A DNA stretch of 64,000 bases, taken from assembly GCA_015146655.1 (NCBI GenBank), contig VKHL01000095.1, forward strand, positions 44,760 to 108,759. Direction: 5' to 3'. The position numbers and the translations under genes are program-made. Position 1 is the first letter of the stretch. Every line of letters starts with the position of its first letter. Positions 31,001 through 42,012 of the stretch are shown here, one piece after another. The notes under the pieces are model-generated. The model was not told the DNA's origin. It worked only from the letters and a program-made list of their open reading frames with translations, and did not search any database. The DNA comes from Ochromonas danica. Lineage: Eukaryota > Sar > Chrysophyceae > Chromulinales > Chromulinaceae.

Positions 31001-33439
31001 ATGAATCAGATGACCAAGTGGGGGAGGGGCTTGTTGGTCACTATTCGTATTGTAAGTATCTACTTCATCATAGCTGTCTGGATACAGTTCTTGATCTTCT
31101 TCGCAAGGGGTGATTCTGATGGCGATGGGATTGTTATGAAACGCTATCGAGTCGACCAGCAAAATAAGCAATCCTTTCTTGAGCAGGAATTCTTGTTCAC
31201 TAGAGGCAGACAGTTAATCTTTACTGTGGCAGCTAGTGTTACCTTATCGAGGTATTATGCTGATCTATTATTTTGGCCATATAACATAGTGGTTTGTGTT
31301 GGCCAGATGCTGTTTGCGTTCACAATTCTACAACGCATCTTGAAGCAAGTCTTTCCCACGCTGATTGTAAGATTCATTTCGGTGGCCTGTTTCCTTGGAG
31401 CTGTGTTTGTGATCGGCATATCCATCTATTCAGAGCGGCTAAGAAGAAAGGAGTTCTTGGCATTGAGGGAGTACATTTTGTCGAAGGACTTTTTGGAGAG
31501 AGCAATCACTATTGGATGGAAAGACTGTTTGGCTCCCTTGACTTCTTTGACAGCGATCCAAGAGGCGTTATTGTCAGCAACAACCAAGGAGACCATCGAG
31601 TCAGAGAAGAGAGAGGGGAGAAGGTCTTGGAGCTATCCATACCCTCACGAGAAGAAGGTGGCAGCGGGACAAGCGTTGGTGGAGAAGATGGAGAAGTTCT
31701 GCTTCAATATCACCATCTCGAAGGAACTGTTGTATGCTATGCAGATCAGCCTGTACTTGCAGTCCTCGGCGAGCGAAGGCATTCGCAATAATGGTAGCCG
31801 CAGTAAAGGTGGCGGCAGCCGAAACGGTAGAGAGCAGGTGGGACGCGATGTGTGGGGAGGGTTTGGTGGTAGCAGTCGAAGTATTTCGAGTGGAGGGAGT
31901 AGTGCAGAGAGTGGTGGCGGTCGAGGGAGAAGGGAGTGGCGATGGAGTGAGAAGCTTCAGGTGCACTTCATGCAACCGTTGCTAGGACATGTAGCTGCTC
32001 TCTTCTTGGAGCCTCCCTACTCCTCTGCTTCTTATCCCCACCATCATTCCCGCACCGAACCCATGATCCACTTCTATCTGAGCATTCACCCCAGTTTAAT
32101 GATCGTGAAGTGTGATGAAGCGTTAGTGGAGGCATTGCTGTCAAATGCTTGCCGCTATGCCGTCAACCGCATTCGCAGCCATCCTTCTTCTTCCACCTCT
32201 GCCACGAACGCAGGTTCAGGCAGAGGATTGAGGAGGCGCAAGAGGTTTCAGAGAGGTGGTCGTGGAGAGAATGGAGGAGCGGTGGGAGAGTTAGGCGAGG
32301 TGAGGTACGAGGTGTTGATCTCCCTCACTCCTCTTCCCTCGTCCATGCAGCCCAAGAACCATCCCGACAGACTGGAACTGATGCTTCTGTCAGTGTATGA
32401 CACTGCATTGCAAGGGATCGACTTCGAGAGAAATGGATCGTCAAGCTCTTTCGCTGCCAATGCCTCACTAACCTTCATGCAAGCATTGTATGAGCCTTTC
32501 CTGTCTCAAGAAGACTTGTTAGGCAGCTCGTTGACGGCAACGACCACCTCGTCTTCCACCACTCCGTTCACGCATCTGATGCAGGGGTTAGATGATGAAG
32601 ACGGAGGATCAGGAGGGGGCAGTCGGTACAGTGGCTGCCAGCAGATCCTCCTCCCTTATCAATCGTGCGACATGCATGAGAATCTGCTTGGTGAAGGACG
32701 ATGCCTGGCAAGGCAACGCATTGATTTGGTGGATCGACCTCATGCACAGTACCATCGCCTGTATTCCTCGTCTTGGCTGTACCCTCCCCTTCTGGACCCT
32801 CTGGATCGCTTTCGATTAGAACCTAGATGGTCTCAAGCTGCTCGTAAGATGGTGATTCTGACATTATCAGGAGGAGGGGAGGAGAATCTGTCGAGAGGAG
32901 AGAGGAGGTTCCAGAAGAGAGGCAAAGAATGTTTTTGGGATGTTCGCTATCATCGACTTCCCCCACAAGGCTTCCCTCCCTCCTCGATTGTGACGAGTGC
33001 TGACTGCATTCTGATCGGAGACGACCTGTTCGAGCGTTATGTCTTCCACGGACCGCGCAGGTTTCTTGAAGACCTCATCCTGAGTCTTCGCCTGCAGAGG
33101 TTTTACAATGTGTTGGGTCTGATCTTGCCAATGGACTACGACATCAACCATCCTGCCACACAAGGCTGGCTATCACCTGCTCCTCTACCTGGTCATGGTG
33201 AGCGATGGAGTGTGGGGTATAGTCAAATGCAAGAAGAGGGAGAAGCAGGCGGGGGAAGCATAATGCTCAATAGTGTGGACATAGTCTACGCTACCTCTTC
33301 TTCTACTTCTACTTCTTCTTCGAATGTGGCTAGCTTGTCGATATCGAAGGTGGCTTTAGTCAAGCTTCGCGAGACAGTGGATAGTCGCTTGATCTCCTTG
33401 GCGTTACCTTCCTCCTCCTTGTCCTCCTCCATCATGTAG
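28091..33439 (+). CDS. Giant multi-TM tandem histidine-kinase-like protein (phosphoacceptor His replaced)
   Basis: A single uninterrupted frame codes for 1,782 aa, unlike most neighbours, which have introns. Module A: five or six hydrophobic helices (about residues 55-290), then HILCKDLKLPVQHGKQI in H-box position (about 300) and DHLLFIMKMHEGRFQ, resembling the second HisKA helix. Module B: another set of helices (about 930-1120), then WKDCLAPLTSLTAI (about 1140) in H-box position. A HATPase-like N-box ALLSNACRYAVNRI lies near 1350, and VYDTALQGIDFERNG is in G1-box position. FLGARRFLED-like C-terminal sequence ending with LGLILPMDYDI may be a receiver-like fold. In both H-boxes the His is Lys by my alignment, so phosphotransfer is doubtful. 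Poly-Ser/Gly linkers separate modules. A sensor or scaffold role is inferred. Confidence 0.68.
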   Translation: MPMSWTSYNEEGVFWSEYVKIEENKVVPRKLKEIFSSFLHYFLRTTGKKERKDEKQFRYYFIYRTLPVSIFAICFNIIELLAFFGRISRHMQLMNPRSVVPWRAHFAVWIALNLLCLFFYLLLFAMDKVTCMGYDVLDVLDMVGFTVSTTRFFVLLQTLLYVFTPLYSDGGGDQCMDVYVLDPSDRSFRMVIVGIVLEALQVLFLSLMPFHRSHIFRLANVECISQVIRYMTCYARLGLHEENSSLLGGYSLAIVVFYLTTILIPAFCFEMTFYSSYQHLLALQKTSQQKHELIHILCKDLKLPVQHGKQILEEARQVLLSIKLSEKEAGTKAGGESGGEEEDSRLPALSSLMEGKMNTITTIVDHLLFIMKMHEGRFQYHEEDVLHFSTMLDHVLMTLSHTLGGNNAFMSMSSAAGSGAATATGASSGSTRTPRATRRILNDFFDVAALPASGRIFGNQACLSIFFFYCLNAALIREIHYRSTKRKEEIDHKITLSLSLRRAKERLTLQGIVHPVLPPPAPSYTLEPVDEPVVSGRGGKEGVGGGGSGRERRSFPARPSSSSSTLLREEERECLEDRRRMDQHLRLLSPSDLLYHYQTSLMFCRMITRSCGGSFEHQEETGTMHFTFPCSVSDPSTNIGGDATRRDTTGSGGEARGGVNGEEVGVGSERGAALHRTPSRDCLHPNVVDELCIYSRETVLSNLTSQHVLSMLSPLSDAMSSTSSSASSAVTSTMLPVPVFSQLNMADMQMHSIVMVTSISACVELRKKGYVGIIVLLSDRLAYLDDSDPLSIYDYVLSISSLSVTERSKLIQFLNAKVADSVATNARRTIFYSSRALEKMRQEESSSSSSGQYSNDKEDESGITYDSIGGVDRIGVKDSHQHHHNSLWDKYQPRWAILPVIPSASLLNYARWRYLNPSSSVVHHTSYIEAMVVVGFSIALTLYFVFSTSRLNALLGSIPVWLLVVIRRVPMNQMTKWGRGLLVTIRIVSIYFIIAVWIQFLIFFARGDSDGDGIVMKRYRVDQQNKQSFLEQEFLFTRGRQLIFTVAASVTLSRYYADLLFWPYNIVVCVGQMLFAFTILQRILKQVFPTLIVRFISVACFLGAVFVIGISIYSERLRRKEFLALREYILSKDFLERAITIGWKDCLAPLTSLTAIQEALLSATTKETIESEKREGRRSWSYPYPHEKKVAAGQALVEKMEKFCFNITISKELLYAMQISLYLQSSASEGIRNNGSRSKGGGSRNGREQVGRDVWGGFGGSSRSISSGGSSAESGGGRGRREWRWSEKLQVHFMQPLLGHVAALFLEPPYSSASYPHHHSRTEPMIHFYLSIHPSLMIVKCDEALVEALLSNACRYAVNRIRSHPSSSTSATNAGSGRGLRRRKRFQRGGRGENGGAVGELGEVRYEVLISLTPLPSSMQPKNHPDRLELMLLSVYDTALQGIDFERNGSSSSFAANASLTFMQALYEPFLSQEDLLGSSLTATTTSSSTTPFTHLMQGLDDEDGGSGGGSRYSGCQQILLPYQSCDMHENLLGEGRCLARQRIDLVDRPHAQYHRLYSSSWLYPPLLDPLDRFRLEPRWSQAARKMVILTLSGGGEENLSRGERRFQKRGKECFWDVRYHRLPPQGFPPSSIVTSADCILIGDDLFERYVFHGPRRFLEDLILSLRLQRFYNVLGLILPMDYDINHPATQGWLSPAPLPGHGERWSVGYSQMQEEGEAGGGSIMLNSVDIVYATSSSTSTSSSNVASLSISKVALVKLRETVDSRLISLALPSSSLSSSIM

Positions 33440-34699
33440 ACTCGACCTCAATCATCGTGAAGAAGTGAGGGTCTGCAGTGTCATATTGTATTATATTGTA
33501 ATAGTTGTATTATATTGTTTGTGTTGTGTATCATAGTTGTTATGATTATGATTTGACACGCGGTAGTTTTATCTCATACAACAAGTACCATTGTATGATT
33601 AGCTATCACATGAGAGGATTGGCTGGTTTAGTAGTAGTTAGTTGCTTCTGTTGCATTTTTCATCCGCTAGCTGCAATATATACTATATATAATATATACA
33701 CGCTTCTCTTTGGTTTGGTTATTGTTATCCCATTGGTATTGCTATTGTTGTTGTTATTGTTGTTAGGACAGACTGTTATGCAATTCTGTGGTTTGTTTAT
33801 CAGTGCTGTCGTGTTTTCATCTTGTCGTGTAGCTACAGTAGCTCTAGTGTTAGTGTTAGTGTCAGTCTAGTTGTAGAATCATGGCGTTGTCTTGTAGACT
33901 AGCCTCTCCCTCTTTCCTTCTCTATTCTCTAGACTATTGGCTTTGCTTTGCTAGTGGCATCTGCTAATGTTATTGTTGTGGTAGATCAAGTTGATCATCA
34001 ATAGAGTATCTACAGTGTGGGCATTTCATTTCATTGATAACTCCATAAGACAAATAAATTTAGATTGTCAACCATGACTGTGTGTAAGAAAGACAGGATA
34101 TATAACACAGTCATAACTGTACTGTACTGTACTGTACTGTACTGTACTGTACAGTGTTAGTTAGTCTGGACAATTACAACTAGTCACTAGTCTAGTCACT
34201 ACTAGTCTAGTCAACACCACCTTGTACTAACAATGAGGGAGATCTTCCATCTTAAACGACCACCTTGTCTAACCACAGCAGTCATTCTCCTGAAGTCCTT
34301 CCCATGCTGTAGTTCAATATGAAGATTGGATCTTGTGGTGGAGAGAGAAGTTGGAAATGTTCTTCTGAGAGAGGAGGTGATAGAAGGGAGTGTTATTATT
34401 GCGTGGGAAGTAATTGTTATTTGCGCGGGCCTGCTCTGTGAGTGGCTGCAGTCCGTCAGTCACAGTCTGTCACAGTCTCTGCCGTGCTGCACATCGCTTG
34501 GCATGAGAAGGAAAAGGAAATCGCTGCCTCGAAACACCCCCAAGATTGGAGATCATCAATGTTCTTGCACTACCAGGACCTCTCTGCTTAGCGGTCCCAC
34601 CCTGTGGGAGATGACCTGGGGAAGTCATTATTGAATACCCTTCCCTTCGTGGTCATTCCTCTTCTTCTGTCTGCTACACTTCACCACTACAACAACAAC
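33440..34699. other. Long intergenic region
   Basis: 1.26 kb between the HK-like gene and ALDH. It is T-rich with GTT/ATT runs (33725-33770) and an (ACTGT)n array at 34115-34152. The tandem TCTAGTC/ACTAGTC words occur around 34175-34205. No convincing gene is present; the open frames lack ATG starts or recognisable domains. The ALDH promoter lies in the last part. Confidence 0.5.
34115..34152. repeat. (ACTGT)n pentanucleotide array
   Basis: About seven copies of ACTGT in an intergenic region. Related TACTGTACTGT words recur at 36700, 53600 and 54000. Confidence 0.9.
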
Positions 34700-36298
34700 A
34701 TGTTGGCTTCTTCTTCTTCTGCTGCTGCTCGTCGTTTGCGTCTTCTTCCTTTGAGACAACAATTCTCTTCTTCTGCCTCTGCCTCTGCCTCTACAAGCAA
34801 TCTTGTGGAACGCCCGCAATTCAAAGAACGCTATGATAACTTTATTGGAGGACGCTTTGTCCCTCCCGCTAATCGTCAATACTTTGACAACGTCTCTCCT
34901 ATTGATGGCAAGCCTTTCACTCAAGCTGCCCGCTCTGATCATCGCGACATTGACGCTGCCTTGGATGCTGCCCATGAGGCATTCAAATCGTGGAGCAAAA
35001 CCTCTCCAGCCTATCGTTCTAACATCCTCTTACAGATCGCTGATGTCTTGGAGAAGAATCTCGATCTTTTAGCACGTGTGGAGACTGTTGATAATGGCAA
35101 ACCTATTCGTGAAACACGAGCTGCTGATTTGCCTTTAGTGGTCGACCATTTCCGCTACTTCGCTGGCGTGATTCGTGCTGAGGAAGGCTCTTTGGCTGAA
35201 TTGGATGAGCACACCTTGTCGTTGTGTATCCATGAGCCATTGGGTGTGGTGGGACAGATCATTCCCTGGAACTTCCCTCTCCTCATGGCTGCCTGGAAAT
35301 GCGCTCCTGCTATTGCAGCTGGCAATTGTGTTGTCTTGAAGCCTGCTGAGCAGACTCCTACTTCCATCATGGTGATGATGGAGTTGATTGGTCACTTGCT
35401 TCCTCCTGGTGTGCTCAACGTGGTCACTGGCATGGGCCTTGAGGCTGGCAAGCCTCTCTCTGAATCTCCTCGTGTGGCCAAGGTCGCCTTCACTGGCGAG
35501 ACCACCACAGGTTCTATTATCATGAAGGCTGCTGCTAACAATCTCATTCCTGTCACTATGGAGCTTGGTGGCAAGTCTCCCATGATCTTCTTCCCTTCTG
35601 TCATGGACCACGATGACGCCTTCTTGGACAAGGCTGTGGAAGGTGGTGTCTTATTTGCCTTGAACCAAGGCGAGGTCTGCACTTGTCCTTCTCGTTACTT
35701 AGTCCATGAGAGCATCTTTGATAAGTTCATGGAACGTGTGGTGGAGCGCACGAAGAAGATCCAAGTGGGCCATCCTTTGGATCCTAACACTATGATGGGT
35801 GCCCAGGTCTCCACCGAACAGCTGCACAAGATCAAGGGTTACATGGAAATTGGTCGTGATGAAGGTGCTCAGTTGCTCTGTGGTGGTAACATCAACAAGT
35901 TGGACTCTGGCTTGGAAGGAGGTTATTATGCTCAACCCACCATCTTCAAGGGACACAACAAGATGCGCATCTTCCAGGAGGAGATCTTTGGTCCTGTGGC
36001 TAGTGTGGCTACTTTCAAGACCACCGAGGAAGCAATTGCTATTGCCAATGATACCATCTTTGGTTTAGGTGCTGGTGTGTGGACTCGTGATGCACACGAG
36101 CTCTATCAGGTTCCTCGTGCTATTCAATCTGGTCGTGTTTGGGTGAACTGCTATCACATGTACCCTGCCCATGCCCCTTTTGGTGGCTACAAGAAGTCTG
36201 GCTTTGGTCGTGAGACTCACAAGATGATGTTAGATCATTATCGTCAAGTAAAGAACTTGCTCATCTCGTATGACAAGAACAAGTTGGGATTCTTCTAA
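34700..36298 (+). CDS. NAD(P)-dependent aldehyde dehydrogenase, probable mitochondrial, bacterial AcoD/ExaC-like
   Basis: This is an intronless gene of 532 aa. The first 35 residues are Arg/Ser/Ala-rich ([15 protein letters not shown]) and look like a mitochondrial presequence. The mature part starts [20 protein letters not shown]. The cofactor site is seen as [14 protein letters not shown] and [12 protein letters not shown], the catalytic Glu motif as MELGGKSP, and the catalytic Cys in [13 protein letters not shown]-terminal [11 protein letters not shown] motif is conserved. The [11 protein letters not shown] version is typical of bacterial AcoD/ExaC-type acetaldehyde or chloroacetaldehyde dehydrogenases. 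The start ATG at 34700 is favoured because upstream sequence in frame lacks protein-like character. Confidence 0.93.
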   Translation: MLASSSSAAARRLRLLPLRQQFSSSASASASTSNLVERPQFKERYDNFIGGRFVPPANRQYFDNVSPIDGKPFTQAARSDHRDIDAALDAAHEAFKSWSKTSPAYRSNILLQIADVLEKNLDLLARVETVDNGKPIRETRAADLPLVVDHFRYFAGVIRAEEGSLAELDEHTLSLCIHEPLGVVGQIIPWNFPLLMAAWKCAPAIAAGNCVVLKPAEQTPTSIMVMMELIGHLLPPGVLNVVTGMGLEAGKPLSESPRVAKVAFTGETTTGSIIMKAAANNLIPVTMELGGKSPMIFFPSVMDHDDAFLDKAVEGGVLFALNQGEVCTCPSRYLVHESIFDKFMERVVERTKKIQVGHPLDPNTMMGAQVSTEQLHKIKGYMEIGRDEGAQLLCGGNINKLDSGLEGGYYAQPTIFKGHNKMRIFQEEIFGPVASVATFKTTEEAIAIANDTIFGLGAGVWTRDAHELYQVPRAIQSGRVWVNCYHMYPAHAPFGGYKKSGFGRETHKMMLDHYRQVKNLLISYDKNKLGFF

Positions 36299-36996
36299 AC
36301 TGCCCAACCAGCTCAGCTCATATTTTGATTTGTATTGATTGACAAGGACAGTGACCACTTCTAATTATTATAGTCGATATCATATCATATCATTCTATTT
36401 CATCATGTTGATGCTACATTCATTCATTCGTTTTTGATTTTGTTACTACAAGAGGAGAATGAATGTTGTTTGTCGAATGGTGTGGAATAGTCTAGTGTGG
36501 ATATGATGACTTGTTGTTAGTTGGTGTTCATGTTGTTGTTAATGGATATATTGTGTAGACAGACTAACGTCATCATATTAGAGGCTTCTCTCTTCTGTGG
36601 TAGATGATGATCTACATGCATTATACTAACAAAACATTCTATTTTTAATCTTAACACAAAACTATAACTGAACACAGTGACTTCTATTATATTATACTAT
36701 ACTATACTGTAGTATACTAACTAGTCTATTATACTGTAGTCAAGTAGTAATAAACAGAACTAACCTCGATCACCACCTAACAACAACTATAACTATAACT
36801 ATTACTAATAGAAGTGCTGACGAGCAAGGAAGATGAATACTATCGATACGGTAGTATTTGATAGCAGCAGTACAGTAGACTACTTTACTTGTATTTGATG
36901 GACTAGCTGTACAGTACCTGTAGTTGTAGTCCAAAATAGCGTTGAGGAAGTGACAGAGAGTCAGCTGGAGTAGTCCAGTGGAGACACAGTCTAGTG

Positions 36997-37033
<37 letters not shown>

Positions 37034-37354
37034 CGTGTGTGTGTTACCCAATCCTAATTTAATTTATGCTGTGCATGACTATTGTTATCATTATTATCTT
37101 ATTATTATCTACAGCTATCACAACCATCACTACCTCTGCTATAACTACTATAACTACTATAACTACTATAACTGTTCTTGTTATACTTTAGTCTTGTTCT
37201 TGTTATAGTAGTTGTCATAGTAGTTATTGTTATAGTTATAGTTGTTGTTATGGTAGTGATAGTAGTTGTTATTATGGTTATACTACAAGTATGATAGTAG
37301 TAGTTATTATTGTTATTATGGTTGTAGTAGTTATTGTTATAGTAGTGATAGTAG
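36299..37354. other. Intergenic, microsatellite-rich
   Basis: 1.06 kb between the ALDH stop and the NPL4-like gene stop (convergent). It holds TATACTA-type repeats (36690-36730), a (TG)n tract at 36999-37044 and TAACTACTA/TTGTTATAG arrays (37136-37370). No gene seen. Confidence 0.6.
36999..37044. repeat. (TG)n microsatellite
   Basis: About 22 TG units with a few TGCG changes, in an intergenic region. Confidence 0.9.
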
Positions 37355-37370
37355 TTATTGTTCTTCATAA
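37136..37370. repeat. Degenerate AT-rich tandem array (TAACTACTA / GTTATAGTAGT)
   Basis: Imperfect repeats of ACTATAACTACT on one side and TAGTAGTTATTGTTATAG on the other make the two halves roughly reverse-complementary. The array runs into the 3' end of the NPL4-like gene. Simple-sequence decay is the likely origin. Confidence 0.6.
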
Positions 37371-39401
37371 GCTTGTCTGATGAGGTCTAACTCCAATCTC
37401 ACTTCTTCAGGTAAGACTATCTCACTGTTACTACCATTACTACCATTGTCACTACCACCATTACTACCATAGTAGTTGTTACCATAGTAGTTGTTGTTGT
37501 TGTTGTTGTTTGGTGTAATGGCGATGGTCTGGCAGAGTTTTCGGAAAGTCGCGGGATTGACTGCCGGCTGCAGATATCGCAAGAGATGTAGATCTCGCAG
37601 TCGACTCACCGCCTCCTCCTCCAACCCACCACTACCACTGCCACCACTACCTTCTCTACCTTGTCTACTAGCATGGGTAGAGGTAGAGGAAGAGGTAGTG
37701 ACTCTTCGCAGTACTTTGGCGAGGTAACGCGAGGCGATGCGGTCAGTCGCTTTGCCGCCGTGGACCAACTCGTTGGGAGTGGGGAAGGCATGGGCGATGA
37801 GAGGTAGTTGCTGCTGCTGCACTGCTACCCCCTTCTTGGAGGAGGAGGAGGAGGAGGAGGAGATGAGGAGAGGTAGTGGCACAGCGAAGAGGTCGACGTC
37901 TACCGAAGAAGTCTCTCGATTGCCCAGCAAGACTGCAGAGGTCAAGGTGACCATCTGCCTAGCATCACCTACCTCCTCCTCCTCCTCCTGCTGCTGCTTC
38001 TTCTTCTTCCCTCCTCCTCCTCCTGCTCCTCTCGCGTGGTAGCTCTTCTTCTTCTTTGTACTGCTACCACTGGGAGGGTAGTGGGTAGTGGCCTGAGTCA
38101 GAGAGAGGAGGCCTTGTTGGTGCAGTTGTAGCGCCTGCTGGCTGAGCTGGAAGACCTCCAGAGAGATGCTTCCCTCCCCTCCTCCTCCTCCTGCTACCTG
38201 CTGGGTAGTCAGAGAGGTAGTGAGGTGCTGCAAGCCCTTCTTCTTCTTCTTGGTCGAAGAGGTAGTGGATAAGGTAGTGGTCGAGGTAGTGACACTGTAG
38301 TAGTAGCAGGAGGAGGAGGAGGAGGAGGGTAAGAGGTAGTAGCACAGGGGAAAGGGGGACTGCCTTAACTTACCTGAAGGCGAGGGTGTGGTTGGGTAGC
38401 AGGTAGTCTCTCACTTGCAGAGCGCTGAAGAGGCTGTAGGCGTTCCATACCGCCCACCCCTCCTCCTCCTCCTCCTCCTGCTGCTGCCGTCGAGGTAGTC
38501 CCAGGCAGACCCCCACGATCTTCAAGCCAAGGTCTGCACAGAGTGTCTGCAGACTAGCAGCCTCGGCAGAGAGAGGAGCCAAGGCCTCGGGGGAGAGGGT
38601 AGCAGGCAGAGGTCCGGTAGTCACCTCATAGAGAGCTAGAGCCTGCACCTCCTCGGAGGTGGTGTCCGAGGTAGTGGAGGTAGTGGTGGTGGTTCCAACA
38701 ACGAAGGCCAGGCCTCCTCGACTGGCTAGTCGCTGCAGGAGTCGCTCTACCGAGGGGGTGACGAGGACTGCTACCCTTCCGTCGACCTTCTCTCTCTTCA
38801 GCCTCACCATCTGCTCCCTCTGCCTCGCGATGTCAGCGAACGAGAAGGTCTTCTTCTGCTTCTTCTTCACTTGACGGGTAGTAGTAGTAGTAGTAGTGGT
38901 GGTGGAGGAGGAGGAGGTGGTAGCAGGAGGAGGAGGAGGAGGGGCGGAGAGGGTAATCCAGTCGCCATCCTGCAGCTGGTAGTCACTCAGTAGACGACCA
39001 CCAGTGCTAGTGGCAGAGGCACCCCCGAGGGAGTGCAGGGGGAGCTCTTCCCCCTTGAGAGAGACAGTGACTACCCGCCCCTCCTCCTCCTGCTCCACGT
39101 ACCCTGCTACCCCCTGCCGGAGGAGAGGGTAGAGGTCAGCGAGGGTCTGACTGGGTGAGACTGTGAGGCGAGAGGACGACCCGTCCACATGGCGCAGACG
39201 CAAGACTAGCCGCCCTCCTCCTCCTCCTCCTCCTCCTCCTCCACCACCACCTCCTCCTCCTGCTACCTCCTCTCTTGCACTCCTACTACCACCTCCACCT
39301 GCTCGAAGACTCAGCAGCGGAGAAGAAGAGGGAAGGCGTCCTTCTAGGAGAAGAGGTAGCAGCAGCACTCCGCAGAGTAGTGCAAGGGTAGCAACACACA
39401 T
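37355..39401 (-). CDS. NPL4-like protein with signal peptide, lacking the zinc finger
   Basis: Two exons (39401-38374, 38294-37355) give 655 aa. Residues 1-20 form a clear signal peptide (ATLALLCGVLLLPLLLEG). A ubiquitin-like segment follows a long Gly run (LVLRLRHVDGSSSRLTVSPS). Then come LKREKVDGRVAVLVTP and ALYEVTTGPLP, and DLGLKIVGVCLGL, which line up with the MPN-like core of NPL4, the CDC48/UFD1 cofactor. Downstream, LEVFQLSQQALQL, VDLFAVPLPLL and RDLHLLRYLQPAV keep NPL4's order. The zf-NPL4 Cys motif is absent. Poly-Thr, Ser, Gly and Gln/Glu inserts are many. A secretory leader on an NPL4 homologue fits a periplastid ERAD-like (SELMA) component; that placement is inference. The family match is by remembered motif order only. 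Confidence 0.62.
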
Positions 39402-39791
39402 CGCTTGACTGTGACAGTGAGGCTGGCCTATAAGGGAGAGGGAAAGTCCACTTTTGAGAGTTTTAAACCTACTATGCAGCTTAGAGAAAGTCGAAGTTGC
39501 ACTTTGTTAGCTGTTATGATCCGTAATGATGATCATGATCTATCATCTATCTACAGTATATATGAAGAGAAGAGGTATGATGTCATAGATAGATAGACAT
39601 GGTTACTCTTCATTAGAATAGCTTTCTATGCTATAGACTAGATAATAGACTGTGTCATAGTATTAGTTATTATTGCGGTGCGTGGGAGGTGAGAGGTGAG
39701 GGTGACTTATTGTTGTGATGCGTGAGTGAGTCTCTCACTGGGAGGAAACGATAGGAATGACTCACAGAATAGCTTTGAGAAGAGAGAAGAG
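39402..39791. promoter_or_regulatory. Divergent promoter region NPL4-like / DUF1295 gene
   Basis: 390 bp between opposite ATGs (39401 and 39792). It contains several ATAGACTA words near 39600-39650 but no recurring promoter motif. The genes are divergent and may share regulation. Confidence 0.45.
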
Positions 39792-41540
<1,749 letters not shown>

Positions 41541-42012
41541 TGAGTGGTAGCTCATCAACCTTAAACAACTACTAGACTACTCCTTCATTATGGAGTAGTG
41601 TTAGTGTACGTTATACTGTACTAACCGCAACTAAGCAATAGTCTACTGTAGCACTACTAGACTTCAATACTAGTCACTCACCTTACCTAATCTACACTAC
41701 ACTACACTGCACTACACTACGCTACTTTACACTACATTACACCAGTCTACTTCAGAGATGCACACTTTAATCTACAGTAATGGCACAAGCTACTGTAAGT
41801 CCCACCACCATCCATGGACTTGACAAAACCGCAACACAGAAGAACAAACTGCGATAAGACACAGAACACATGACATGATAAGACATGACACGACATGACA
41901 TGGCAATACAGCATATTTCTCCTCGTTAGCTTCAGAATCCACACATCAATATGAAGATTAAGAAGCAACAAGGGAAATGCAACAATAGGCCAAACACAGG
42001 ATTGTATTGTCT
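41541..42012. other. Intergenic between convergent genes
   Basis: 472 bp. A CTACACTACACTACACTGC array lies at about 41690-41745, followed by GACATGACACG repeats near 41870-41900. No gene seen. Confidence 0.5.
41690..41745. repeat. (CTACA)n degenerate array
   Basis: Ten or so CTACA-like units with substitutions, in a convergent intergenic region. Confidence 0.75.

Noticed and set aside
34326-34634. 102-residue frame upstream of ALDH
   Set aside because: No ATG start, no protein-like composition, lies in the ALDH upstream region.
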